From NCBI GenBank assembly GCA_900618425.1, contig UZAN01040252.1, positions 5,464-69,463 on the forward strand: a stretch of 64,000 bases of DNA, read 5' to 3'. The DNA comes from Echinostoma caproni (lineage: Eukaryota; Platyhelminthes; Trematoda; Plagiorchiida; Echinostomatidae). Positions 10,901-21,855 of the stretch are shown one piece after another; the first letter of the stretch is position 1, and the number at the start of each line of letters is the position of its first letter. The notes under the pieces are model-generated. The model was not told the origin of the DNA. It made no database searches and was given only the letters and a program-made list of their open reading frames with translations. The position numbers and the translations under genes were made by a program.

Positions 10901-13900
10901 GATAATCAAACAAGATTCTTTTCAGTTGGACTAATACAATTAACTACCGTCCGTTGCATTCTCGGTAAACATTTTTAATCATTCAGGAAAATGTGTTCAG
11001 TAATTCCGCAAAATCGTGCATAGCTTGCTATGGATGATAAACTCGGAAATTAAATGTTCTATTTCTACAAGTGCATTTTTGATCAGTGTCTAAGCGGAAT
11101 GGCACCTAAAGGGGCAAAGAAGACATAAGCATTTTAGATTAAAAAACAAGTAGGGCTACAAATAAAATGATTCCGGAGTTTTAGAGTGTTTTCTTCGTGC
11201 AATTCGTTTATGGTATTAAAATAGATGAACCAGTTTAATCGCATCTCCTGCTTAGTAGCTCTAGAAAATGGTTTTGAACAATTAACGGTTTTGGCAGTAT
11301 GCAAATCAAGTTAAAAATCGGCTTGAGAAAACCCAGGACAGCATTTTCGTTTCGGTATCTGCTTTCAAAGATATCGCGTGTCAGTTATTCATCTTCTGAG
11401 TTATAACTTTATTCAGTGTACAATATGCGCTTATCAAGAGCTTCACCAACATATCGGATACCATAGTGTACATACTGTATCAGGTTCAAATTGTCAATCG
11501 ATCGTCTTAATAAATTTGAGTGGCTAATGCAAGCAATCTATTATCTTTCAGCTGCAGTATCCCGTCCCTGGAGGCATTCCAATCAAGGCATTCGAACGCA
11601 TCAAGTTGTCCATTGGAGGCGACATTTTATCAATTAATCAAGGTCGATAATCCCGGGGTCTACTTCGAACAACGAATTAATCACATTGAGATTAAATATA
11701 GATAACATTGTAACACACAAGTCACATTGATTCGATCAATCAGTGGAGTAATGATGAACCTAATCTAAATAACCGAAACGAGAATATAACAGCATAACAG
11801 TGATTGAACGAGTAGTCCATTGATTTGACCGTTGAACTAATTCTGTAGAAATACACAGATGTGTTGACGATATGAAAGGTGGTTTTCACAAACGTTTACG
11901 CATGCTTCTAATTAAAAATGTGAGGGAAATATGTGAATATCCTGATTAACGCGTCCATTGCCACTAAGCTTAATTAGAATAAAAGAACACAATAAGAGGA
12001 GGTTAAATGATTGATTGTTTGCTCATCGCGATAAAAGACGGTAAAGTACAAGTGTGTACCACCTACAAACAGGGCCAGTTAAACCAATGACTAACGCTTG
12101 TTGATGGAAAAAACTCTAATCAAGACTTTTAAGATTTAAAACTTCTTAAATTTTGCTCAAAGTAATACGGTGATAAAAACAGAATCATAACATGCGTAAC
12201 TTTTCCGTAATGTGAATGACTGAGGTTTCAAAACAAAACAAGATCAGTAACAAAATGTCTCACATTGACAACATGTAATGAACGATTTATCTTTAGAGAA
12301 CCTCACTGATAAGAAGACATTTTTATGTTGTTATTATCGAGAGTGTATGTTGTTAACGATCATTTTTTTATGTGATCTGTACTTGCACAACTATGGATGA
12401 ACGTCCCGCTCATGTTACTTTCACACACTGTTTGTTTACTCATTGCATTCAGTATAAAGCGGCAAAAAGTGTGCACATTAAACGACAACCCCATTAAATG
12501 TCAACTCAAAAGGCAAAACCAATTCAAGGTAAATGGTTGTGGGTGACCTTATTGAATATATTTATATCTCCATCTGTATTTATTGCAACGCTATTTAGGG
12601 TTCACTTTTATTCGCTTGTTTGGTGCATCAACTGGGACTTCGTGTTTGAGTAATGCACATCAGGTAACGATATATACTGACAGATTTTGATTTTTTCCGC
12701 TGCAGTATAAAAGCCTGACTCTGTTGTTCATTGTAATGGAGTGCGACGTGTGATAGTTGCAAATGTACCATGTTGTGTATCGAAAAAGAACTGAATATGG
12801 TGTCAAAAATGACGAAACATTTGCGGGGCGTTAGTAGGGCATCATATTTTCGGTTCCCATGTGCCCCCAGTGGTAAACTTGAGGAGAACTATGTGTACAG
12901 TTATGAGAAAAGATAAAACAGCTTAGGAATACTTTTCTAGAAAACGCAGTGGTTTCATAATGCGTTTAATCTTCAGGGCAATAGAATTAAACTGGTGGGT
13001 ACCAATTCATCAAAACAATCGTATATTTTGTCATTTTGCTCATTTTGTGTCGGTGCATGGTGTAACAGGGTACGAATATCAGCGTCATGAAGCGCATCGA
13101 CAAGAATTATTAATTAAGAAGCGTTTATTTGAAAGCAGTGTATTAATTTCCATTAACCTCGTTTTAGATAAACATGCTCCTTTTTAACGAAATAAAACTA
13201 CCGCCATCGTTGAGCTACTTTGTAACGTTGTGGAAAATACTACGTACCGCAGGTGAATAGATAGGATAGACTTACTTCTTGAACAGCAATGCCTCTTAGA
13301 TAAAAAGTATGTTTTACGGGTAAAAGCGGAAACAACTAGATATTTATGGTTCAATAATAATAATCTTTTGCGGTGCCTAATTTGTTGTATTGCGATGTGT
13401 TACTGAGTATTTATTTTAAATGGATATGTGAAAAACTGGATTGATCCTTTCTTGGAAGTCCTCAAAATGGTGGTAAAATGTATCTTTGGTGTCTTAAGAG
13501 TAGTTTTTTTCATCCCAAAGCAACAACACTTAAATTTCAGCCGTAAAATAATCTACATTTTGCAACCGGTCTAGAATGAGGCTACCAGACAAGCTATCAC
13601 GTTGGAGTTTGCTCTCAGACAAACTGATCTTTGAGTTGTTTAGCGTAAACAAATTTACAACACCGGTAATCAATTTCATAATTGCTACTTGACACCTTAA
13701 CCGAGAAGATTATGTCAACAACCACGACGTCAACATTTCACGCCCATTCGGGGTTGAGACTATGCACTCAAACTGACCTTGTCTGATTGAAGCTGGTTAG
13801 CATGCATGCGGCATGTGACCCAGATAGTTCACAAAGCGACCCCGAGTTTAAACATAGGTGTGGAAAATAATTGAGATTGATTGAGGTTTGAAACCTGACC

Positions 13901-15300
13901 AGAGTGCAATTGAAGTACTCCTTTTCTTAGGACAAGGACACGTGAAATGTGAGCACCTGTAGGAGAAGCAGCAGCTACTCCATTGTTACCTCATGTAAAG
14001 GGGGAAACGACGATTGTAGCATTTAAAACGTACTGAAATCCGGTTGCACAAGCGGATGAAACTTCATTACCTATATCACCCATGGGGATCTCATTTAATT
14101 TGAACCTGTCAATCGCGTAAAAACGGAATATGTTACAGTTAGTTTCCGTGGAATAAATGATGTTAAAAGGGATTTTATGGCAAAACTTGGTAACAAATGT
14201 GAAGTTTGATTTGTTACACTGTATTGCATGATGTATAGATGCCCTGAAGTCCCACGGGTGTGCACATTTTGATGAATATATATAGGTAAATGTATAAATA
14301 TATATCCATTTACATACAAATATAAAATGTTATTCCTGTTTGACTCAACGACGCTGGTCATATCTCACGAAGAACTGGAGGAATTAAAAGATGATATGAA
14401 GAACGAACCAAAACGAGCACAGGGGGTTCCTGAAGATACGATAAAATGGTGTCCAAATGCGAAACATTTTCAATGGCAACTGCACTATTAAGAATGTTGA
14501 CGTAATAGGAACGAAAATGGGTACGCTTATCTCCTGGTAGTGATTACGTAAAACAAATAAATTCATTGTGACTAACTTGGATGTAAACCCAATCTAGGGT
14601 GAACGATTTTTGTCAAGTTAACGACGGAATGAAAACACTACATCTACCAATTTTGAAAGATTTTGAAAGACAATTTTTTATGTCATGTCTGTAGGGTTAA
14701 ATGCGTCTCGCCCAACTCTTTTGACATGAAATAAAATTTTGATTAATTAAGGCGGACCTATTTACGACTGTCGGTCAATGATGAAAAAGAAGATAATGTG
14801 AGAAAATAACTGACATGGGTGAACTGCCAACTCGGTAAGGCGGTTACTGTCACTATATTCGTTGAGGACTGGCACAACGAGAAACTAATGTTGACGTTTG
14901 GATTGATAATAGTTCTTAAGAAGAAGAAAATCCAGCAAGTGATTCTCCATGACAAATAATGAACACATCAATACAGAGTTAATTGCTAAAAGTGAAACAG
15001 AGTGAAAACAAGTCACGACTCGTCGTGATGACTAAAATTTTTGAATGATCATCCTCAGCTTTATTCGAATGAAAAAGACTTGTTAATCATTGTGGCGATC
15101 AGAGTGCAAGCCAACTATAATCCATATCAGCTTTGAGGGATGTTTTGGAAAGACAAACGTCTTTGGATCAATAATGTTTGGTAACTTGAGCTAAGTTATT
15201 GTTCAAACCCCTAAAATAAAATGATTGTAGAAACCTCAGATATTGCTTTAGCAAATAGGGCTACAAAAAGCATGTTTGTGTAAAAATAAACATCCTGTTT
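7960..15300. other. Arrestin intron, no further recognised features
   Basis: Long stretch of the intron between the 18455-18522 and 6127-6274 exons. Apart from the duplicated segment at 9351-9401 and a short TA run near 8080-8092, no element, RNA gene or exon was recognised. Some open frames of 60-110 codons occur on both strands but lack splice signals or family resemblance. Confidence 0.5.
9351..9401. repeat. Short direct duplication across an undetermined base
   Basis: About 24 bases starting aataatgtcgctactgtttg occur twice, 27 bases apart, with a single n (9375) at the junction. A duplicated end on both sides of an n is typical of contig ends that overlap but were not merged, so it is probably an assembly artefact and not a biological tandem repeat. 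Confidence 0.7.
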
Positions 15301-15419
15301 TTTGAATGGAGAAGCCAAAAACACAGGTTTGCACAATGTATCTTGGATTATTTCACTGCATCTGTACACGTGCATACTGCAATCTATGTGATCATTTATA
15401 TATCATAGATAACAATACG

Positions 15420-17150
15420 ATTATATCAATCAATCCCAAATACCGAACGACATCAATGAGGCAACATGCACTACTGACAGAAGATCACTTGAGAGCACTG
15501 AAGGAATTTAAATCAAATGACGATATGATTGTTCTATACCCATATAAAGGATCCGGTGTTCTTATGATGGAGAAAGGTTGTTATACAAAAATACTCTCTG
15601 TTTTGAATAGTGAAAGAAAACTCATTGCGAATAAGACAAAGGGTTATCCGCAAGAGCTGGAGAATAAATACATTATCGACCTGAAAACGTTGATGCATGC
15701 GGGACTGATTCGATAATCCACGATGAAACAATTACGAAAGAGAGGGAGTCAAAAGCCACAGACTTTTGGTTTTCCAAAGCTACACAAATAAGGCATTTCA
15801 CTGCGACCCGTTATGTCTATGTGCAAATCGAAACAACACAAATTAGCCAAGTGATTAGCGGAAACTCTAAAACCAGTGCGAGAGTCCATTTCCCATTACA
15901 ATGTGAAAGAGGGTTTTCAACTGTGCACTTTTTCGAAAGACCGAAACAATCCAAACAAACATAGATTACTATGGATGTAAATGCATTTTTCGTCGACGTC
16001 CCCCTGCTGGGGGACTATTGCTATTATTCGTCAAACTACGGAAGAAAAGGACATTTACTTTGAACTACCAGCCGGAAAAGAATTCGTCGTTGTGTACCCT
16101 TAATGTGAAGTTCTCCTTCGTTCCTAGGTGAACGATATCAACGGATAGATGGAGTCACTATGGGCAGTCTGCTGGGGCTCATTCTTATGGACATTTCTGT
16201 CGGACATCTTGAAAATCAACTGAGAGACAAAATCAAAAAGGTGGGCTTATTCTGCAGGTATGCTGATGATATATTTATCATTTGTGATACAAAGGAAGAC
16301 GGGGAGAGGTTATTTGAACACTCTGATAATGTGCATCCGAACATAACGTTAACACGTCATACTGAAACGCAAGACAGCATTTTAGATATGGAAGTTTCAT
16401 ATCGAACGAATGGATCAATCATAGGACCTGTGTACCAAAAGGATACATGGTCCGGAAATATCTCCATTTTACTAGCTTTGCTCTAATAGGATACAAGATT
16501 GATCTAGCTCAAACGCTATTATATTCGGGGCAAGATTTATTTCGCAGCGAATACATTCGATAACGAATATGACAAAATTACAAAACGTTATCTAACGGAT
16601 ATCTGAAAGGGTTCATCTTAAGGCACTCCCAACCTAACAGTACACGAGAAAAGACACTAGATGATGATAAGATGAGAGTGGCCATGCAACTCCTCTTCTA
16701 GCGTGACGATATCAGATACCTGATTACAAAGCACCGTTAATTGCACCTACTACGCAGCTGATCCCATCAGTGATTTACAACCGCCCGGATGCCAATACCA
16801 TTGGTGAAAGAACCACTGTCTCCCCACGCCGAATCTAACTGTACCAATCATTTCAAGTGTGGATGCTCGGCCATCTACCTCGGCAGGACGGAGGGACAAC
16901 TGCGTTACTCAGTAACCGAACACATCCCGGTCTGGCTTCAGAAAACAATGTGTGACAACTTCGGAAGTATGAGGTCACCATTGTCCAGGAGGAAACTCAC
17001 TTCGTCGATTACACAACACCTGGTCGAAACGAAACACTGTCATGCTGTGTGACGCGTTCAGAATCCTCTGCAACACAAACAACACCAAGGTTCTGAAATA
17101 CGACGAGGCACTAGCCATTCAAAATTACCATCCCAAACTGAGTGAGTGAG
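15420..17150 (+). mobile_element. Decayed Penelope-like element (RT plus GIY-YIG region)
   Basis: Ordered plus-strand fragments match PLE proteins. ALLTEDHLRALKEFKSNDD then VVL-like IVLYPYKGSGVLMMEKG (15470-15580) is the N-terminal RT region. PQTFGFPKLHK (15755-15790) and a following SLRPVMS are typical PLE RT motifs. TMGSLLGLILMDISVGHLEN then CRYADDIFII (16155-16280) holds the catalytic YADD. CGCSAIYLGRTEGQLRYSVT (16860-16920), followed by PLSRRKLTSSITQHLVETKH (16980-17040), is the C-terminal GIY-YIG-type endonuclease region with its Cys-rich entry. YDEALAIQNYHPKL (17100-17140) matches the usual C-terminus. Frameshifts and stops between the pieces make it inactive. The start is uncertain. 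It lies antisense to arrestin in an intron. Flanking long terminal repeats were not seen. Confidence 0.9.
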
Positions 17151-18454
17151 TGGCTTACCACTCTAGCGCTACCTTGGTAAAAAAATGTATTTGGTAAGTA
17201 ATTTTGACCACAGTCTTTATCTGCTTATGATTTTGTTATATGCTGGCCATATATTAATGATCACATAGACTGCAGTATGCTAGTATACAGATGCAGTGAA
17301 ATGATCCAGGATACATCGTGCAAACCTGTGTTCCTGGCTTCTTTATTCAAATTCGTTACGGAAAATTATGCTTCCGATATCCTGTTTTTTTTATAGAAAG
17401 GTTGATAATAGCTTCCAACTGTAAAAACATCCCAAGTGGTTGAATTCAAGGTGACTCTCCATGGGCATCGATTGAACTTCACAAACGGTAATATGTGACA
17501 ACGACAAAGTACCAAGTAGATAATAGCTCTTCTAAAGTAAAGTGCATTAAGCAGTGTTACTCTATTCTAAATTGTTTGAAAAAATCATAATTACATAAAT
17601 TCGTCAACGTTGATTGCAAAATACCCACGAGCACGTACGTATATTCTTGTCTCTATGACCTATGGAAAAGACTTTTCCAGTCGAATATATGCCTAGTTCA
17701 CATGCAAAAGACACAAAAATCAGCTTTAACACCTAAGCAAAACACTAGCAAAGGTTCAATCAGCTATGATTGGATTAAGAATGGGTATTTAACACACTCC
17801 TAAATCCACATCAGAAGCTGTCAAAACTGCAGCCCTGAATTATCGCTTTCGCAAAAGGTGCGGTATTATTTCTACTACTCCGATGTTATTTGGCAATCAC
17901 TCAATACACCCCAATAGGTGCAAAACTCCATTTAGAATACCGCACAGTAAAATGTCTCAAACCTTGATTCCGTCTCATCTGGAACACGCCATAGTTTTCA
18001 ATCAGTGATTAGGACATTTTTGGTATCCACCACATTAACCGAAAACGTGGGACAATAGATTTTATAAACAAGGAAATGAGTAATGATACTAAAGTGATAA
18101 GCTGGAATACTAAAACACATTCACCAATGAAACCCTGAAATAAAAGGCACTTGGGAAACCTCTTTTGGAACACTTCAAAGTTCAAACGGGTAGTGAAATG
18201 TATTTCAAGATTTTTGGCATGCAGAATATTTAGACCACTCATTGCAGCTTACCGGATGCAGCAAAAATCTTATTTCAGTAAGATAAGAACTGTTTGTCAT
18301 TATCTCTAATATTACAACAAAATTTGGAATAGCTACCCAAAGGTTCTTTAGGGCCAAAAAGAATTCAACTGCAGTTTGCCTTGCAAATGGGAACCAAAAT
18401 ACTTAGTTTTGGTAAACTTGCACAGCATTTGTGCCGCGTAAAAAATGAACTCAC

Positions 18455-18522
18455 TTTTGTGTACTGGAGTCCGAAACGCGTTTTCCAATAAATGCACTGA
18501 TTTCGTAAGTAACTCCACAGAG
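18455..18522 (-). CDS. Arrestin, N-domain exon CGVTYE
   Basis: A 68-base exon between the acceptor ttaattttttttcgtgcag and the donor GTGAGT. It reads LCGVTYEISAF, then IGKRVSDSSTQ, leaving two bases (AA) that join the C of the next exon to make Asn. Beta-arrestins have ACGVDYEVKAF followed by CAENLEEKIHKRN at this point, so length, motif and phase all agree. The Asp of CGVDYE is Thr here. It enters in phase 0, as required by the previous exon's terminal AAG codon. Confidence 0.9.
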
Positions 18523-19019
18523 CTGCACGAAAAAAAATTAATTCCAATTTTTAAACCGGAGCGTACCAAAAAATATCACTGAAAAGACATAAAGGAGAAA
18601 TATTCCTGGAATGATTTCGTTAACTTTATTGAAATGTGGCAACTCCACTATTTGGTGTCTGAAAGGCAAATGTCCTTTCTATATTGTCCTACTCAACTAG
18701 CATATTTATCGTTTCCTTCAATATTTATTTTGCTCGCGAAACTGATTTGATGTTGGCCATCTATTGCATTACTAGAAGGTGATCGCTGAATGAGTGCTGG
18801 AACAAATGACGGTCAATCTAAATTTCACAAACAGGTAGGCTCCCCATTTCTTTATTACAGCGATTTATGTGGAATTTCTCATCTCGATAAATTAAGACTC
18901 ATAAACCTCAGGTGATATGATATTGGTTTTGATTCATAACGAATCTAAACAGTTATTAATCCATAGGTGTTCCGGATGATTTCGAAAAATGTGGGCTTTG
19001 TGCTCATGGTAACAATAAA

Positions 19020-19246
19020 ATCAGGTTTGTTTTAGCCACAACGTGAAAACCAAAACACAAGATTTCGGTGACAACGTTTCGACCTTCTTGGAAGGCCTTT
19101 GTCAAGTCAGTTAATTCGGTTTCTTAAAAACACAAGCTTTGAGAAACCGAATTAACTGACTTGACAAAGGCCTTCCAAGAAGGTCGAAACGTTGTCATTG
19201 AAATCTTGTGTTTTGGTTTTCACGTTGTGGCTAAAACAAACCTGAT
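19020..19246. repeat. Near-perfect long inverted repeat (105-bp arms)
   Basis: Left arm 19020-19124 and right arm 19142-19246 are reverse complements with about two mismatches, separated by a 17-base loop. Each arm contains a motif of the kind seen in the terminal repeats of Penelope-like elements. On the plus strand of the right arm it reads ttgacaaaggccttccaag then aaggtcgaaacg. This resembles a hammerhead core, with U-A in place of the usual C3-G8 pair, a six-pair stem II (GGCCTT with AAGGTC) and a GAAA. It sits in the arrestin intron between the 20165 and 18522 exons. The transcribed intron could fold into a long hairpin. Confidence 0.95.
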
Positions 19247-20164
19247 TCTATTCATAACGAATCTACTTCATATACGTAGCGATCACCTAGCAAACTCATT
19301 TAAACCAAGGAAAACCACATGCCATTCTGGGGAAAATTAACAAAGAACCAATATTCATTTTACTTTACTCCTTTTTATAGTTCCTCTTACAATCGAAATG
19401 AACATAATCGGGCATGATGGTCACAAAATTTTCAATAGTTCGAGTCCTTTGAAGCCCTCAAAAGGATAAGCTCTTCCATTTAGGTGAGCGCCAGACTGAT
19501 TGATCACTCTTCCTCTCTCCTCATCTGTTTTCACGTTACCTGAGATACTAAGATATTGATTTGTTTGTTCATATCACTTTTGTGGTACGAAACGTCCATT
19601 GGGGAAGCCATCAGTTGTGAATTCAACGTACACTGACGGAATCTCTAGCTAGCATAAACCAAAAACGCAATTTTTTAAACGAATAATGCACGCTCCGTGG
19701 GGTATACACAAAATTTGGCCCCCATAAAGTAAACAAAAAATACGAAATAATTTCATGCACTTCAAGATTTTCTGTAGATCAATCCGACCGAATGTTTTGG
19801 CATTGAAATTTGATTATGTAAGTTCCGCTTTTATTCCTCTTACAAAATTTTATGTGAACTTGTTCCGCCTGGAGTATTCTATAATTATATTTTAATAATA
19901 TATTCAACTGCACTACCAATTATAATATTCATGGTTTCAGTTTGGAAAACTAATCAAACACAATCGCCGAAAAAATAGTGCCATCAACTTAGTTTATTAT
20001 GCGTGAAAAACTAAACGATAGAAACCGCCTTGAATGTGTTGCTTGCGTAGACTCTTTTCGCACAATAGAATTGATTGAAAGGTTTTTTACAGAGGTTAAG
20101 ATAAGCTGACTAATATATGAGGGTAAGGACAATGGTCAATAATTGTTTCTTAGGAATGGCTCAC

Positions 20165-20224
20165 CTTGTCTGCTTCCTCCTCACTAGGTTGAATGGTTAT
20201 GGAAGATGGCGTGAACGGGGGCAG
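20165..20224 (-). CDS. Arrestin, small N-domain exon
   Basis: A 60-base, 20-codon exon in phase 0 on both sides. The acceptor is cccttctgttccattctcag and the donor is GTGAGC. It encodes LPPFTPSSITIQPSEEEADK. This aligns residue for residue in length with beta-arrestin [20 protein letters not shown], which links the helix-I region to the CGVDYE strand. The vertebrate PGPEDTG turn is replaced by an acidic SEEEAD. Confidence 0.92.
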
Positions 20225-20539
20225 CTGAGAATGGAACAGAAGGGTGTTAGATTATAAAATGAGGGTGCAGACCACATGACAGAAGCGGGCCGAAGCTGTC
20301 AAATTGAATAAAATCAGCGCCAAATCTCAGAGCAAACTGTGCATCATGATGCAAATTGAATAAATGCGATGTTAAACAGCTCACGTTTGCGGTGATTGCG
20401 AACAAATTGTGAAAAACAGCAACACCGTTCTTAACCTAAATGCCGCATTGCTCCTAGCAGTTTTCAACGGAATTTGAAAGGGGGAAAAGCTCAGTTTTCT
20501 GTATGAACCGATAAACGCTTTCGTTCTATTACTTTAATC

Positions 20540-21855
20540 TCTGTTGGACTTAAGCTAGCAGAACGTGTTGTTCTTAAGCGCATTCAGTCCTCTATTGATA
20601 TTCCATATGATCCTCCTCAGTTTGCTTATAAACCAAACAGAGGCACGCTGGATGCAGTTTCCTCTCTTTTGCATAAAACTACCAAATCCTTGAATGACTG
20701 TGCGAAATCTTTCCGTTGTGTTTCTGGACTACTCATCTGCTTTTGAGTCTATTTCCCGTTCCCTTATTCTCCATAAGCTAGAGACCTTTGGTTGTCCTGG
20801 ACAGTTTTAGCTTGGCTTGCCGATTACTTCTCCAGCAAAAACTCATTGTACCAGGTTAGGTCGAAAGGAATCCAAACCGCTGTTGAACAACGCTGGAGTA
20901 CTCCAAGTTGCAGTTCTTTCCCCATACTTATTTTCTACGTATGTAAGTGACTTGTTTGCTTGCGCCCCTACTTCTCTCTTCAAGTATGCTGACGATGTGG
21001 TCTTTTGTCAGGCCATCTCTGACTCTTCTGGTCTTTCACAATTTTCTGACAACTTGGATAACGTCCAACGGTTTCCGCCACATCGGGCCTATCTCTTAGT
21101 CCCTCCAAATGTTTCGAATGTCTCTTTACACTATCACGCTCTTCTTTCCCATCTGAACCGGTATCGATTGGTTCCGAACCAGTATCCCGGGTAAACCGCA
21201 TTAAATACCAAGCGGTTTTATTGATATTATTCTTCACGGGACCTCTCACATTCAACACATCGTCGGTAAGCTTCGACGACATTCTTTTCATATCCGCAAA
21301 CTTCGTCAGTTTCGTATTCCACAACCAATCGTTTCCAACTTTGTGTATCAGTGTGTTTTCCCAGTTTTACTTTATTGTTCACCTGTTATTTTTCCCAACC
21401 TCCTTAAGAAAGATTTTAACTTGCTTCGACGTGGATTGACTATCATTAGCCGTGTCTCTTCAATCCCATTAAAGGAGTTGATAACTAACCTATGCGAACA
21501 TCATTTGAATGCATGTGAAAAGTTTGCGCATAAGATTCTCATCGACTCCACACATCTGCTACACGCTGACCAAACTTCTTGTTGTTCCCATCTCTTAACT
21601 AGATCACAATATCGCTGCGTTCCCTCTGGAATAAACATTTATCGTAACTCCACAGTACCCTCATTAGCACGTATTCTTGTTAACAAAGAACAGGTTTTCA
21701 CAGAATTAGTTAACAGTTTTGGAACTTAAATCTCTTTTTTCATTGTTAGTTTTATTTTATCCCTTTCTCCAAACTGTATATTTTTAAAATGAACTGTTAG
21801 CTTCATGCTTGAGGAAGTTATTGCAATTTAATACAATGCAATACAATCAATTCAG
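20540..21855 (+). mobile_element. Decayed jockey/CR1-type LINE with AATAC-like tail
   Basis: Plus-strand fragments in shifting frames follow the order of a non-LTR reverse transcriptase. They include LAERVVLKRIQSSIDIPYD then PPQFAYKPNRGTLDAVSSL (20550-20660), then SFRCV plus a broken DYSSAFESI, SRSLILHKLETFGCPG, LLNNAGVLQVAVLSPYLFS (20880-20940) and SLFKYADDVVFCQ (20975-21013, with the catalytic ADD). After this come KCFEC, NRIKYQ and YCSPVIFPNLLKKDFNLLRR (about 21375-21430). The 3' end fades into an AATAC/AATGC short tandem repeat at about 21822-21855, as is common for LINE tails. Multiple frameshifts show it is inactive. It lies antisense in the 16-kb arrestin intron. Confidence 0.88.
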
